Source of the DNA: Effrenium voratum
Taxonomy: Eukaryota > Sar > Dinophyceae > Suessiales > Symbiodiniaceae
Direction: 5' to 3'
Assembly: GCA_963377175.1 (NCBI GenBank)
Contig: CAUJNA010003079.1
Location: 723,274-787,273 of the forward strand
Length of the DNA: 64,000 bases
How positions within the stretch are numbered: position 1 is the first letter of the stretch; each line of letters opens with the position of its first letter. A model generated the notes under the pieces. The model saw nothing but the letters and a program-made list of their open reading frames with translations, was not told the origin of the DNA and did no database searches. Of this stretch, positions 32,046 through 42,602 are shown piece after piece. A program made the position numbers and the translations under genes.

Positions 32046-32411
32046 AAACAAACAGCTAGCATTCTGAGGACTACTCCACATACCCTCTCACCAATTTACT
32101 TGGAACCCGACATTCGGGGGTCCTGGTTTGGAACAGTTTCCTTTTAAGGCCTGCTTTGGCAACCTGGCTGTGGAAAAACGAAGATCTAAGACCATAGCTA
32201 GAGAAGCCCTTAGAAGCCTTGGAGGCCTTGGGACTTACGCAGTTAAGTAAGAGGCATGCAAGCTGAGAAAGAACAAAAAGAAAACAGTTCTTTGCAGACC
32301 AAGCCGCTCACGCTTGCGCTCGCAAAGCCTTGGCCCATGTGGTGCGTCACACGCGCAAGAAAGGTACACAGCTTGAGATCAGGTCTGTACGGACAATCAG
32401 TGAATTCCATT

Positions 32412-32514
32412 CTTCCATTTGCTTAAGCTGCCTGGAAAAATATGTTTCAAGTAGTGATAGGTCCCCTTTAAAACCAACAAGGGCGCGTAAACATATTCTT
32501 AAGCAGATGGAAGC
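32412..32514. mobile_element. Family A inverted-repeat element
   Basis: Arms CTTCCATTTGCTTAAGCTGC and ATTCTTAAGCAGATGGAAG, core TTTCAAGTAGTGATAGGTCC and TAAAACCAACAAGGG. Confidence 0.9.
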
Positions 32515-32755
32515 ATTTGGCACAGTCGAACGACTCAGCCGAATCCCTGAAACCAGAGCGGGGTAACCTTCGACGCAAGAAGTGAGACCATTGGAACACG
32601 CAACCCGGGCCACTTGCCACACGCAGTACGCGAATTGCCCAAATGCATGCGATTTGCGTACCAAGACTCAGTTTCAAGGGGCCCAGACAGAACAGGATGC
32701 AGCAACCTCTTGGCGACAGAACATCGACCGTGGAAAACCAGATCCGGGCAAATCT

Positions 32756-32858
32756 GCCTGGGGTCTCCTTCTGACCCTTAAAAAATGGTTGGTCACTGCC
32801 CAAAATAATGGTTGGTCAATGACCCATTTTTGATTCGGGTCATGGAGACCGTAGGTGG
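32756..32858. mobile_element. Family H inverted-repeat element
   Basis: Arms CCTGGGGTCTCCTTCTGACC and GGGTCATGGAGACCGTAGG, with ACCCTTAAAAAATGGTTGG inside. Second copy of the family at 8.97 kb. Confidence 0.75.
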
Positions 32859-32983
32859 TCGATTCACATTGGGCAGAGAACATTTCTGCCAGTCGGCTGG
32901 CCAAGCGGCAAGTGGAGCTTGGCTTCCACTTTGTAGAGCTTCACGTTGTCCTGGCCCCCGCTTTCCTTTTCTACCACTTTTCT

Positions 32984-33105
32984 AGGCTGGAATTAGAACC
33001 CCAGCAAAAAAATAAAATAAATGCCTGGTTAGTGGAAAACAAAGGGAACCCCAAAAAAGCAAAAAAGCAAAAAGGGGAGCTAATTCTGGGGAAGTTTTTG
33101 CTCTA
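32984..33105. repeat. Dispersed repeat K, copy 2
   Basis: AGGCTGGAATTAGAACCCCA, A-rich middle and GGAGCTAATTCTGGGGAAG match 22203-22320. Confidence 0.6.
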
Positions 33106-33427
33106 CAAACTCACATGGTACCCGCAAAACCCTTAGAAGAACCTGCTTGCGAACCTTGGGCCCATGGTGGTTTTGAAGGAAGTGCTGCGGATGGACGCGA
33201 CATCCATCTCCTGCACCTAAGAAACCCTGGTGCTTGTTTCAATTCCCCAACCTACATATCAAGAATTGTTAGGGATTCACACATGGATTGAAAGTGGTGC
33301 GAATCGGATGGCGCAACCCTCCACAGCATGTCCTCGAGTAGAGGCTCGGCAAAATTTGTGCGGGAAAAGTGTGATAACCATCGGGCTGCAAAATGGTCCG
33401 GCCAACCAAAGGGCGTGTTGTCTACGC

Positions 33428-33462
33428 CTTTCGCATGTGGCGCTCCAACGGGCTATGGCCGC
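33428..33462 (-). CDS. Possible stalk micro-exon (AAIARWSATCE)
   Basis: Acceptor CGGCCGAG|GCGG and GC donor GCGAAAG|GCGTAG bound a 35-bp block reading AAIARWSATCE, matching the splice style and helical composition of nearby exons. Too short to be sure. Confidence 0.4.
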
Positions 33463-33995
33463 CTCGGCCGAGTTGGGCACCCGGAAGCACATTGCAAGCC
33501 TTACAAACCTTCAGTGGGGCATGGATTCGTCCGAAAAGCTCACTGAAACGTCATGGCCATCATGGCCTCCAAGAACCATTCGGAACCAGTCTTTATGTTG
33601 CAGCCTGGTTGCAAGCAACCAGAGAAAGCCACTCAAAACTCAACACAACAAGGCTTCATCTCTGTTGAGCCCAGAGGCGTTTTTGACAGCTCAAAAGCGC
33701 TAGGTGCCTCTAGACCACCAAAAGCAACGCAATTCGCTCTTCCAGAAGAAATACCCCTTGGATCTAGCTCCGGTCAGGCAGCTGCATGTTCACATCATCT
33801 TGAACCCGTTGGTTCGCAACCCTTGGTAGGTGCACCCGCCCGAAAAGGACAACCGTGCGGCTTTTGGTTCGGGCCATTCGGATGCAACATCCAGAAGCAA
33901 CCCCTGTGATCCAGTCATTGGCACAGGGCGTCAGTCAGTTGCAACCCTTGACAGAGTTCTGTTGTGACTCTGCACTGGCTGGACAGAGTTTGTCC

Positions 33996-34126
33996 TTGCT
34001 GGTCCTCAGCAGGGAATGAGAAATGGCATGACCCCTTTAAACCATCCATCCCCTATTGCTTCCTGTAAGGGAATCCCGGCTTGTTCATTCCCAAAACCCT
34101 GGGTCATCCTACTGAGCAGCAGCAAG
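33996..34126. mobile_element. Family C inverted-repeat element
   Basis: Starts TTGCTGGTCCTCAGCAGGGA and ends CCTACTGAGCAGCAGCAAG, with AATGAGAAATGGCATGACCC inside. Only about five bases separate it from the family B element that follows. Confidence 0.85.
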
Positions 34127-34130
34127 TGGT

Positions 34131-34242
34131 TCCAGGTCCTCCAGTAGAGAGGTTAGAATAAGGGTACCCTTTTCCTGTAGTCAATTTTAGTACCCTCCCC
34201 CCAAAAAAGGTTGGTAAAAGTTGGCACTACCTGGGGACCTAC
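34131..34242. mobile_element. Family B inverted-repeat element adjoining family C
   Basis: Starts CCAGGTCCTCCAGTAGAGAG and ends GCACTACCTGGGGACCTA. The interior TTAGAATAAGGGTACCC is family text. On its right it reaches within 50 bp of exon 34292-34347. Confidence 0.85.
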
Positions 34243-34291
34243 TCGGAGCTTTGCATGGAACTCTGGCGGGGGCTGGGGCCGCGCGCTCGGC

Positions 34292-34347
34292 CGCCCGCCT
34301 GGATCTTGGCCGCCCTTGCCTGGTCGATGCACCTCTGGAGCGCGATC
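34292..34347 (-). CDS. Helical stalk exon (IALQRCIDQARAAKIQAGG)
   Basis: Acceptor ATCCCAG|GATC and GC donor at CGGGCG|GCCGAG (or CAGGCGG|GC). The peptide IALQRCIDQARAAKIQAGG has the repeated alanine helix pattern. The IQ-like text is too short to call an IQ motif. Confidence 0.7.
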
Positions 34348-34999
34348 CTGGGATTCCGCAGCAACCAGGGCAGGCACCAGCCCCGTCTCCGGAGAGAACC
34401 CGCCCCCAAGAGAAAAAACACGAGGATCGGCCTCCCGGCATTCCATCGGTTGCTTGATTGAGGGCCTCGAAAACTTGGAGCAGAATGGATTCAGGGGCTT
34501 TCTGTCTTCCTTTTACCGACCAAGAGTGTCTCCGAATGCCAAGAAGTGTTTTTCCCCTGCAATGCCAAGTTGTTCTGACATATCGTGCAAAGGCGTTAAT
34601 CCAATAAGCTTGGAAGGCTCTCACCGATACAACCCCTGCATGCCGCCTTGGCAAGCGCTCCGCAACCCGGTACGAAACCCATCTTGATGCAACTCAGGGC
34701 CCACGCAATCAGGACAAAGCGTCTGCGGACAATTTTGGTACGGTAGCAAAAAATGAACTGTGCTTTTTGCCGCCCCCTACAAACAAGTGAACAGAACCCC
34801 CCTCCCCAAGAAAGCAAACACATGCCAAGAACAGAAGTTTCCGTACAATTGATTTGAATGGATCCAATCCCAGCACGATATATGAATTCATCATGTTGCC
34901 ATGATGTCCCGAACGCTGTGCCGACAACCGGGTTTCCCAATTGAAATTCGCTGGGGAAATAAATAGATGTCCGCCAACATTGCTCGGCGTGTCGGACAC

Positions 35000-35085
35000 C
35001 TAAGAGAGGATAGAGGATAACCCCCCCCCCTAACCCCCCCCCCCACCCGACGTCTGATACGTGGGGGCCCCCCCCCCCAAGGACC
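35000..35085. repeat. Poly-C/poly-CA runs
   Basis: Runs of eight or more C at 35021-35045 and 35070-35080 in the intron. Confidence 0.7.
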
Positions 35086-35325
35086 GCGCGGCAATTTGAT
35101 GACGTTCCACTAAACGTAGTCTTCGGGGACCCGGTGTCGCAAAACAGGGGTCCCAGGCTCGATTCCCCCTGCCGGCTTTTTTGCTGGCTTGGGCTTCCTG
35201 CATCCTTTTGCCGAAAATCTGGAAAAACTCTGTGTTTTTGGACATCATCTTTGCGAAAACGCTGGAAAAACAGTGTTTTTTGCGGGAAATACTGGGGAGC
35301 AAAGGGGAAGTGCAAGGATACATAC

Positions 35326-35419
35326 ATACATACAGACATACATACAGACAGACATACAAACATACATACATACATTACATTACACAACATCACATTACAT
35401 TACTTTAAATTACATCGCA

Positions 35420-35450
<31 letters not shown>

Positions 35451-35476
35451 CATACATACATACATACATACATACA

Positions 35477-35507
<31 letters not shown>

Positions 35508-35595
35508 CATACATACATACATACATACATACATACATACATACATACATTACATACATACATACATACATACATTACATACATACATACATACA

Positions 35596-35626
<31 letters not shown>

Positions 35627-35716
35627 CATACATACATACATACATACATACATACATACATACATACATACATACATACATACATACATACATACATACA
35701 TACATACATACATACA

Positions 35717-35747
<31 letters not shown>

Positions 35748-35860
35748 CATACATACATACATACATACATACATACATACATACATACATACATACATAC
35801 ATACATACATTACATACATTACATTACATTACATTACATTACATTACATACATACATACA

Positions 35861-35891
<31 letters not shown>

Positions 35892-35995
35892 CATACATTA
35901 CATTACATTACATTACATTACATTACATTACATTACATTACATTACATTACATTACATTACATTACATGCATACATACATACATACATACATACA

Positions 35996-36044
<49 letters not shown>

Positions 36045-36066
36045 CATACATACATACATACATACA

Positions 36067-36097
<31 letters not shown>

Positions 36098-36204
36098 CAT
36101 ACATACATACATACATACATACATACATACATACATACATACATACATACATACATACATACATACATACATACATACATACATACATACATTACATACA
36201 TACA

Positions 36205-36235
<31 letters not shown>

Positions 36236-36485
36236 CATACATACATACATACATACATACATACATACATACATACATACATACATACATACATACATAC
36301 ATACATACATACATACATACATACATACATACATACATACATACATACATACATACATACATACATACATACATACATACATACATACATACATACATAC
36401 ATACATACATACATACATACATACATACATACATACATACATACATACATACATACATACATACATACATACATACATACATACA

Positions 36486-36516
<31 letters not shown>

Positions 36517-37006
36517 CATACATACATACATACATACATACATACATACATACATACATACATACATACATACATACATACATACATACATACATACATA
36601 CATACATACATACATACATACATACATACATACATACATACATACATACATACATACATACATACATACATACATACATACATACATACATACATACATA
36701 CATACATACATACATACATACATACATACATACATACATACATACATACATACATACATACATACATACATACATACATACATACATACATACATACATA
36801 CATACATACATACATACATACATACATACATACATACATACATACATACATACATACATACATACATACATACATACATACATACATACATACATACATA
36901 CATACATACATACATACATACATACATACATACATACATACATACATACATACATACATACATACATACATACATACATACATACATACATACATACATA
37001 CATACA

Positions 37007-37037
<31 letters not shown>

Positions 37038-37250
37038 CATACATACATACATACATACATACATACATACATACATACATACATACATACATACATACAT
37101 ACATACATACATACATACATACATACATACATACATACATACATACATACATACATACATACATACATACATACATACATACATACATACATACATACAT
37201 ACATACATACATACATACATACATACATACATACATACATACATACATAC
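35326..37250. repeat. CATA microsatellite, about 1.9 kb, with CATTA blocks
   Basis: Nearly pure CATA units broken by single TTACA variants and by pure CATTA pentamer blocks at about 35815-35848 and 35896-35965. The tetranucleotide leaves all plus frames open (Y-I-H-T repeats) and most minus frames open (M-Y-V-C repeats); the very long frames are not genes. A GA-rich tail (GAGAGAGGGAG) follows to 37380. Confidence 0.99.
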
Positions 37251-37718
37251 GAGAGAGGGAGATTGGGGAGAGAGTGGCTTGGGGGGATGGGGAGGATGGG
37301 GAGCGGAGGGAGGGAGAGAGGACGACAGAACACACCAGGGAGACAAGGGAGAGAGGAAGAAGGAGAAAAGGGAGAGGACAATGTCGGCGGACTGAGCCGG
37401 AGGCTCTAAAGTTTACATATTATATATATATGCATTATATTGCTTGGGAATCCCTTCTCTGAACTTGCCGAGCGTTGCCAACGTACAGCCAAGCAGGGTG
37501 CCCGGAAGAAAGCGACAGCTCTACAACCTTTCATAGCGCGGTGCATAACTGGTCCCGCTTCTGGCATCAATAAAATGCTTGCAACTAGTCATCAGTATCC
37601 CCTTCAAGGTTTGTCACATCCCTTTGCCTCCGGCCCTCAAAGCGGCCTTTGGCGCGGGTCATGGGGGTTGGCCTGATTGAACCAAAAGCCCCGAGGTTTT
37701 CCCCCCGAGCACTCAATC

Positions 37719-37799
37719 CGCCCGCCCCGCGCGTCCAAGGGGCACTCCGATGCCCAGCACCCCCTGCTGCGCATGCTTGGCGAACGCATGCAACGCGGC
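37719..37799 (-). CDS. Helical stalk exon (AALHAFAKHAQQGVLGIG)
   Basis: Acceptor TTGGAG|GCCG (an earlier one, GCGGCAG|CCCC at 37816, is possible and adds PLRLE) and GA donor GGGCG|GATTG. The peptide AALHAFAKHAQQGVLGIG shows the helical A/L repeat followed by a glycine-rich end. Confidence 0.7.
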
Positions 37800-37936
37800 C
37801 TCCAAGCGCAGAGGGGCTGCCGCCTACGAGCGGCGACGGCGTTATTTGGGCTTTTCTTGGGCGCCAGGAAGGCGGAAGGCGGACGATGAGCATGCGGAGA
37901 TGTGCCAAAGTGGGAAAATATCTCCAACGTCACTTG

Positions 37937-38064
37937 CCCAAAGGACCTGGAAAATATATAAAAGCTGATCACCTTTTTGGGGTCATGACTAAAACTGGGC
38001 CAAAGGAACAAAATAGGAAAACTGAAAGGTCAAAGGGTCGGCTTTGGACAACTGAGCAACCAGA
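37937..38064. mobile_element. Family E inverted-repeat element
   Basis: Starts TGCCCAAAGGACCTGGAAAA and ends GTCGGCTTTGGACAACTGAG. The interior GCTGATCACCTTTTTGGGG is family text. Confidence 0.75.
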
Positions 38065-38511
38065 AAAGACCGAATACCGCACAAAGACAAAAGCCCCCGC
38101 CCAAGGATGGATAGATGTGAGTAGGGTGACCCTTGATTCTGACCCACTTACGACGAGGTTTACTACAATTGGTTTCAGCAGGCATGCTGCCCAAGCACCG
38201 TCCATCCGGGAAAGCTCGGGTTTACCCTCGTGCTCAGCGACGGTAGGAAAACTTTGGGGTGATTCGAAGTGCATCCCAAACCCACCAGACAGCAATTGAC
38301 GAAGAGCGTCTTTGAGCTGGAAAACTGACCCACTTGGATTAACCAGATGTTTCCCGAGTTCGAGCTGCCGTCGTGTCTCCATGATTCCCTCGTGACTGGG
38401 GAACTCACCAAACGAAAGGAATTCCTCCTTTTGCTTGAGTGCCCTGGATGAAATGAACACAGGTCCAGTTGTGATCCCTTTAAACCCAGCGGACAAAATA
38501 ACAACATGCTG

Positions 38512-38616
38512 ACTTCCATTTGCTTTTTCGCCCTGGACATGAACAAATATGTCCAGTAATAAAACCGATTCCCTTTCAAACCAACAGGGGAAGTAGAAAA
38601 AGATTCATTTCAGCAG
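38512..38616. mobile_element. Family A element, right arm changed
   Basis: Left arm CTTCCATTTGCTTTTTCGCC, core ATGTCCAGTAATAAAACCGA and AAACCAACAGGGGAAG, right end AGATTCATTTCAGC, which also ends the copy at 62.6 kb. Confidence 0.7.
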
Positions 38617-38740
38617 GTAGTGAAATCGATCCCCCTTTACAAAATAACCAGCGGAAGAAACAGCAAATCAGCCAACGGAAGTTCTCGAGCCCAAGGATTT
38701 GGAGGGAGCCCACGTCCCCCACGTCACCCCTCACCCTCAC

Positions 38741-38804
38741 CGCTGAACTGCGCAGGCCTTCTCCTCCTCGAGCTTGGCAGTGGCCAGCTGAACTACTCCA
38801 GCGC
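38741..38804 (-). CDS. Coiled-coil stalk exon (VVQLATAKLEEEKACAVQ)
   Basis: Acceptor AACGCAG|GC and canonical GT donor TTCAGCG|GTGAGG bound 64 bp. The chosen frame reads GVVQLATAKLEEEKACAVQ; one other frame is open, the third has a stop. Confidence 0.65.
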
Positions 38805-38907
38805 CTGCGTTTCAAGGGCCCCCTCAGATAGAAACTGGAGCACTTCACGTCATGCCCCACGTGCCCGACGTGTCGATCTTGGAAGAAAAGGGCGATGATA
38901 TCTGTTC

Positions 38908-39133
38908 AACAGACATGCCATGATTGACATATGTTATAAAACGGGGGGGGGGGGGTGATTTTTGCTCGGCGAAATCGGGGAATGATTGTTTGTTCACCAG
39001 CCATGCCATGGTTGACATTGTTTGAAGGCATTTTGTGTGTGTGTGTGATAGCCCGATCACGTGACCCGGTTCTATGTTATTTACATGGGGGTGAATTTTG
39101 ACCAGCATGCCATGTTTTATATTGTTTGACGGC
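38908..39133. repeat. Three diverged tandem copies of a 90-100 bp unit
   Basis: ACATGCCATGATTGACATATGT (38913), CAGCCATGCCATGGTTGACA (38998) and CCAGCATGCCATGTTTTATA (39101) each start a unit, and two end GTTTGA-GGC. A poly-G run (38943-38955) and a GT run (39034-39047) lie inside. Confidence 0.6.
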
Positions 39134-39169
39134 GTTTGCGTATGCATTGGTATCCATGTTGAGGGTGCT

Positions 39170-39404
39170 CCTCAAGAAATGTCGCGGAGCAGACCCTGTG
39201 AAAACCTGTCTATGAAAATGCCATAGTAGGTTGAATCTGGCAATATTGAGCCTGAGTTAATGTTAAGGTGCAAGCTATAGGTTAGTGGATATCCGTACCA
39301 AAAGGCAAACCAATTTCGATGTGACACCCCTATACCATCCTATGTCCGATCGGGACGCGTCCGCGCCACTAAGCCCAAAGGCAACGATAGAACGTTCAAC
39401 TTAC
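39170..39404. other. Intron stretch without recognisable feature
   Basis: Unique-looking mixed sequence, no exon borders or repeats identified. Confidence 0.35.
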
Positions 39405-39489
39405 TTCCAGAGCGGCTTGGCAAAGATGGGCTGAAGTTTTGTGTGTTCAATGGTCTTCCCAAAAAGCTGAAGTCCAAGAACTCAGGCAT
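39405..39489. mobile_element. Family F inverted-repeat element
   Basis: ACTTCCAGAGCGGCTTGGCA at the left and CAAGAACTCAGGCATG at the right, with CTTCCCAAAAAGCTGAAGTC inside. Confidence 0.6.
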
Positions 39490-39904
39490 GCAAAAAGACC
39501 ACATAACAGCCTTTGCCTAAGTCTGGGGTTGCGCCTGTACCCTGCGGAGGTTTCGATCCTTCTTACAGGGAAGCTGGATTGAGAAGCACCTCCATGTTTC
39601 TACCGGAGTCTTCAGCCCAGGACCGGATTATTTGCAAAACAAACCTTCAAACTTTCACCGAAGAGAGCCATGGTATAGCTGGCCTGATCTTTAGGAAACC
39701 CGTTCTGGTGTGGATCAAAAATAGGGCGACCCTGGGAATGGAATGTACTAGAACCTGTGGTCTGGGTGTTCAATTTTGACTCGCACCCATTCCCAGACAA
39801 TCCATGTACTCAATGTATACCAACACTTGACTCATTTGGAGGGTAACTGTGGGGACAGGATTTGGGATAAATCCAACTTGGAGGAAAACCCATATTCCCT
39901 ACAT

Positions 39905-40010
39905 GCTTCCATTTGCTTAAGCCCCCGGGGAAAAATGAAAATTGTCCAGTAGTGAACTCGATTCCCTTTACAACCAAGAAGGGAAACTTAAAAAAAATGG
40001 AAGCCATGGA
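39905..40010. mobile_element. Family A element flanked by a 40-bp direct duplication
   Basis: Arms CTTCCATTTGCTTAAGCCCC and AACTTAAAAAAAATGGAAG, core TGTCCAGTAGTGAACTCGAT. On both sides lies related text, GGATAAATCCAACTTGGAGG (39866) and GACAAATCCAACCTGGAGGA (40019), each followed by AAACCCCATATTCCC-like sequence. Confidence 0.85.
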
Positions 40011-40166
40011 TTGGTGGGGACAAATCCAACCTGGAGGAAACCCCATATTCCCCATGGATTGCTTGGGGCAAAACATAAAAAACTTGCCGTTTCTCTCGTT
40101 GAACCCACCGCTTCTCCGCGCATCCGCGATTTCGATGTGCGGCGCCTGTCTCATCCGGAAAGGCGC

Positions 40167-40224
40167 TGCTGTGGAGCCCCAGCTCCCGCGCGATGCTCAG
40201 CCGGCTCTCCAGCTGCCTGGCTCG
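40167..40224 (-). CDS. Coiled-coil stalk exon (ARQLESRLSIARELGLHSS)
   Basis: Acceptor GGCTGAG|CGAG and GC donor CACAGCA|GCGCC. The peptide ERARQLESRLSIARELGLHS is amphipathic. The frame stays open for another 35 residues beyond this donor, so a later donor is possible. Confidence 0.65.
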
Positions 40225-40264
40225 CTCAGCCGGTTTTGAATCGGAGCCCCCCAAAAGTTCCTCT

Positions 40265-40780
40265 TCCCTCCCATTGGTGGCTTGGAGCCGGAGCAAAAGC
40301 ATCGGTTTGGCGGTGAAACGGAGGGGTGTCCCCATTCAAACCCTCTAGAACCATCGGTGGGTTGGTGGCTAAGCAGGGGCTTCCCTGAACAGCGGGGGTG
40401 TCTTGAAATTGAGGACAGCCCAGCAAACACCAGGGTCCCAAGGAAAAAAGAAACACGCAAGACATGTTTTAGGTAGCCCATACTCAGCTTCCCTCCCATT
40501 GGCGGCTTGGAGCCGGAGCCGAATCGGTGGCTTGGTGAAATTGATGGAGGAGGGGCTTCCCATTCAAACCCTCTACAAGAAGCAGGGCTTCAAGGTTTGG
40601 TTGGATTGGTGGGTATTAATAGGGGGGTGTTGTAGGGGGTTGACTCATTATGGGGTCAACATTCAGAGCCGGAGCCAAATCGGTGGTTTGGTGAAATTGG
40701 AAGGGTTTCCCATGCTTACCCTCTAAGACTCTAGAACCAAGGCTTCAAATCCCAAAGCACCAAGCCAAACCACCAAATGA
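40265..40780. repeat. Cluster of three GGCTTGG/GGTTTGG repeats (family L)
   Basis: TTGGAGCCGGAGCAAAAGCA (40280), TTGGAGCCGGAGCCGAATCG (40507) and AGAGCCGGAGCCAAATCGGT (40666) start three related units. Each carries GGTGAAA and CCATTCAAACCCTCTA-like text, with related inverted ends at CAAACCACCAAATG. Confidence 0.65.
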
Positions 40781-40984
40781 GGGGGTACCTGAAAAGTGGG
40801 TGTGTCTTGAAAATTGCCCCGGAAAGAACAAACACTAGGACTAGGGTCTCAAGGAAAAGTAACAAAAACTGCATTTCTCCAGGTAGCCCTTGGTTAGGAG
40901 TTGGTACCCCTTTTGGGGGGGGGGTTCTCTTTTTGGTGTCCCTTTCAAACCAACTCAACCCACCAAAAAAAAAGCACAAGCATC

Positions 40985-41036
40985 GAATTGCCACAGCCTC
41001 CTGAAATCGAGCAGCACGATCCCCGGAGACGCCCAT
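40985..41036 (-). CDS. Candidate stalk exon (DRAARFQEAVAI)
   Basis: Acceptor GCTTGAG|ATGG and GA donor CAATTC|GATGC bound a block reading MGVSGDRAARFQEAVAI. An alternative acceptor TTTCAG|GAGG lies inside. Confidence 0.5.
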
Positions 41037-41426
41037 CTCAAGCAGACCAGGCATCCGAATGTGACCGGAAGCCGAAGAACTTCTTCGGCTTCTGGCCCGG
41101 GAGCATTGAAGTCGGTGTCTTGGTTTCTAGGGACCGGTGGCTCCCGAACATGGAGTTTCTTTGTTCCTGTTGGCTTCCCTTTGAAACCAACTCCGACAAT
41201 GGGGGGAGGGGCGTACCGAGCCTCACAACAAGACAGACCCCAATTCTTGTTGCCCAGTCATCCCTGCTGTAGGGGGGAGGGGGATGGGGGCCCCCATTCC
41301 ATTCGTTCCATTTATCCAGTCTTCCCAGAAAGGAAAAATGGAACTGGAAATGGATTTCCAGGGGTCGAAATCGCCCCTCCCGTGGGGATGCCCAGTCCAG
41401 GGAGCGACTCTGCGACTCTGCCTCGC

Positions 41427-41471
41427 CTAATGCTGCCACTCTGAATGGCCTCCAGCAGGCCCAGCGCCGCC
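41427..41471 (-). CDS. Helical stalk micro-exon (AALGLLEAIQSGSI)
   Basis: Acceptor ACCCGCAG|GGCGG and GC donor GCATTAG|GCGAGG bound 45 bp reading AALGLLEAIQSGSI, the same L-x-x-A-I helical signature as neighbouring exons. A G-rich tract follows immediately upstream. Confidence 0.75.
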   Translation of the reverse strand, partial: GGAGPAGGHSEWQH

Positions 41472-41483
41472 CTGCGGGTGAGG

Positions 41484-41592
41484 AGGGTCAAGGCGGGTGG
41501 GGAGGTGGGAGGTGCGAGATAGGTGGGAGGTGGGGGGGGGTGGGAGGTGGGAGGTGGGGGGTGGTAGGGAGGTGGGAGGTGGGAGGTGGGAT
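41484..41592. repeat. GGTGGGAG-type G-rich tandem tract
   Basis: Many runs of three or more G on the plus strand at short spacing. On the transcript strand it is a C/T-rich tract just upstream of the acceptor at 41472. Confidence 0.85.
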
Positions 41593-42313
41593 CCTCTTTG
41601 AGTCGCTCCTGCCACTTCGGAAATACATATGAAATGCGGCAGGGAATGGACATGGCCGATATGGCTCTGAATACTCACACGTGGGTGATGCCTGGAAAGC
41701 AGGAACAGAACAAGAAACGACAAGGGCCTATGTACGCATACCATACACAGAACCCCTCCAAGTAGTAAGCGGAAGCAATCGCATCTGCTCACCTCCACCA
41801 ATGGCAACAAAAACGCGGGGGGTTCAAAAGCCGCTGGTTTCTGGGCCCCTTAGTGTTTCTGCTGGACAGCTGCGCCAAGACTGGCTTGCGCTTTGTGGAG
41901 TCGCTCACCAAAGTTCCATCAAAAGTGGCTAGTTGTCAATCCTGCCATGTCTCCCCAGAAAGCGTCTTGGTCCTTCAACAACTTTGCAGGGTCAAGAGAT
42001 GCAAAACAAAAAACAACAACCCCCGCATAGGTGTCCTTTTGGTAAAATAGATGGATTATGACACTCATCATCAGTGGAACCTATCTAGTTGTAACCAACC
42101 CATCAAAATTAAACATGTATGAACAACCCCGTCCTTATACCGAACTCCTCATGGCTCCGTTTCCTAAGGAAACTTGAGTCGCAATCAAAACCTGGTACTA
42201 AAATGGCCTACCCGGAACCATGTACAGGATTAGGAAGGCGGATATCCACAGCTATTTATGGCAAGGGGATCGTCCCTTACTCACCTTCATCTACCAAAGG
42301 CTTTTGAGGACGT

Positions 42314-42437
42314 GGCTCATTTGGGTGTGGCTCAAAAAACCGGAATTCCAAAATGGAACTTGCCCGATCGGTAAGTGGACACATGGACCAAAACCTGCGG
42401 TTTGCCCCCCCCCCCCGCTCCATTTTGAGCCACAGCC
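42314..42437. mobile_element. Family D inverted-repeat element
   Basis: Starts GGTGTGGCTCAAAAAACCGG and ends CATTTTGAGCCACAGCC. The interior CCCGATCGGTAAGTGGACAC and ACCAAAACCTGCGGTTTGCC is shared with 56.3 kb. It lies 44 bp from the donor end of exon 42481-42574. Confidence 0.9.
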
Positions 42438-42480
42438 ATTTGGTCATTTGGGGCCACCCCAGCTCCGGTTTTCGGTTTTC

Positions 42481-42574
42481 CGGGGCGCTCGGAGCCCCAG
42501 CCCGCGCCTTTCGAGAGCCACGCAGTTCTCCAAGCACTGCTCCATCTTCGCCAGGTCCAAGGCATCCACAGCAC
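42481..42574 (-). CDS. Helical stalk exon (ALDLAKMEQCLENCVALE)
   Basis: Acceptor ATGGGAG|GTGC and GA donor GCCCCG|GAAAA bound 94 bp. The peptide AVDALDLAKMEQCLENCVAL then ERRGLGLRAP is helical and ends in a GLGL turn. Confidence 0.75.
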
Positions 42575-42602
42575 CTCCCATCCAAAACTTGCTGGACGTG
42601 GG

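Noticed and set aside
35134..37462. Open frames of over 750 codons (YIHT repeats) and minus-strand MYVC frames
   Set aside because: They are translations of a CATA tetranucleotide array, which lacks stop codons in most frames; no protein-like complexity.
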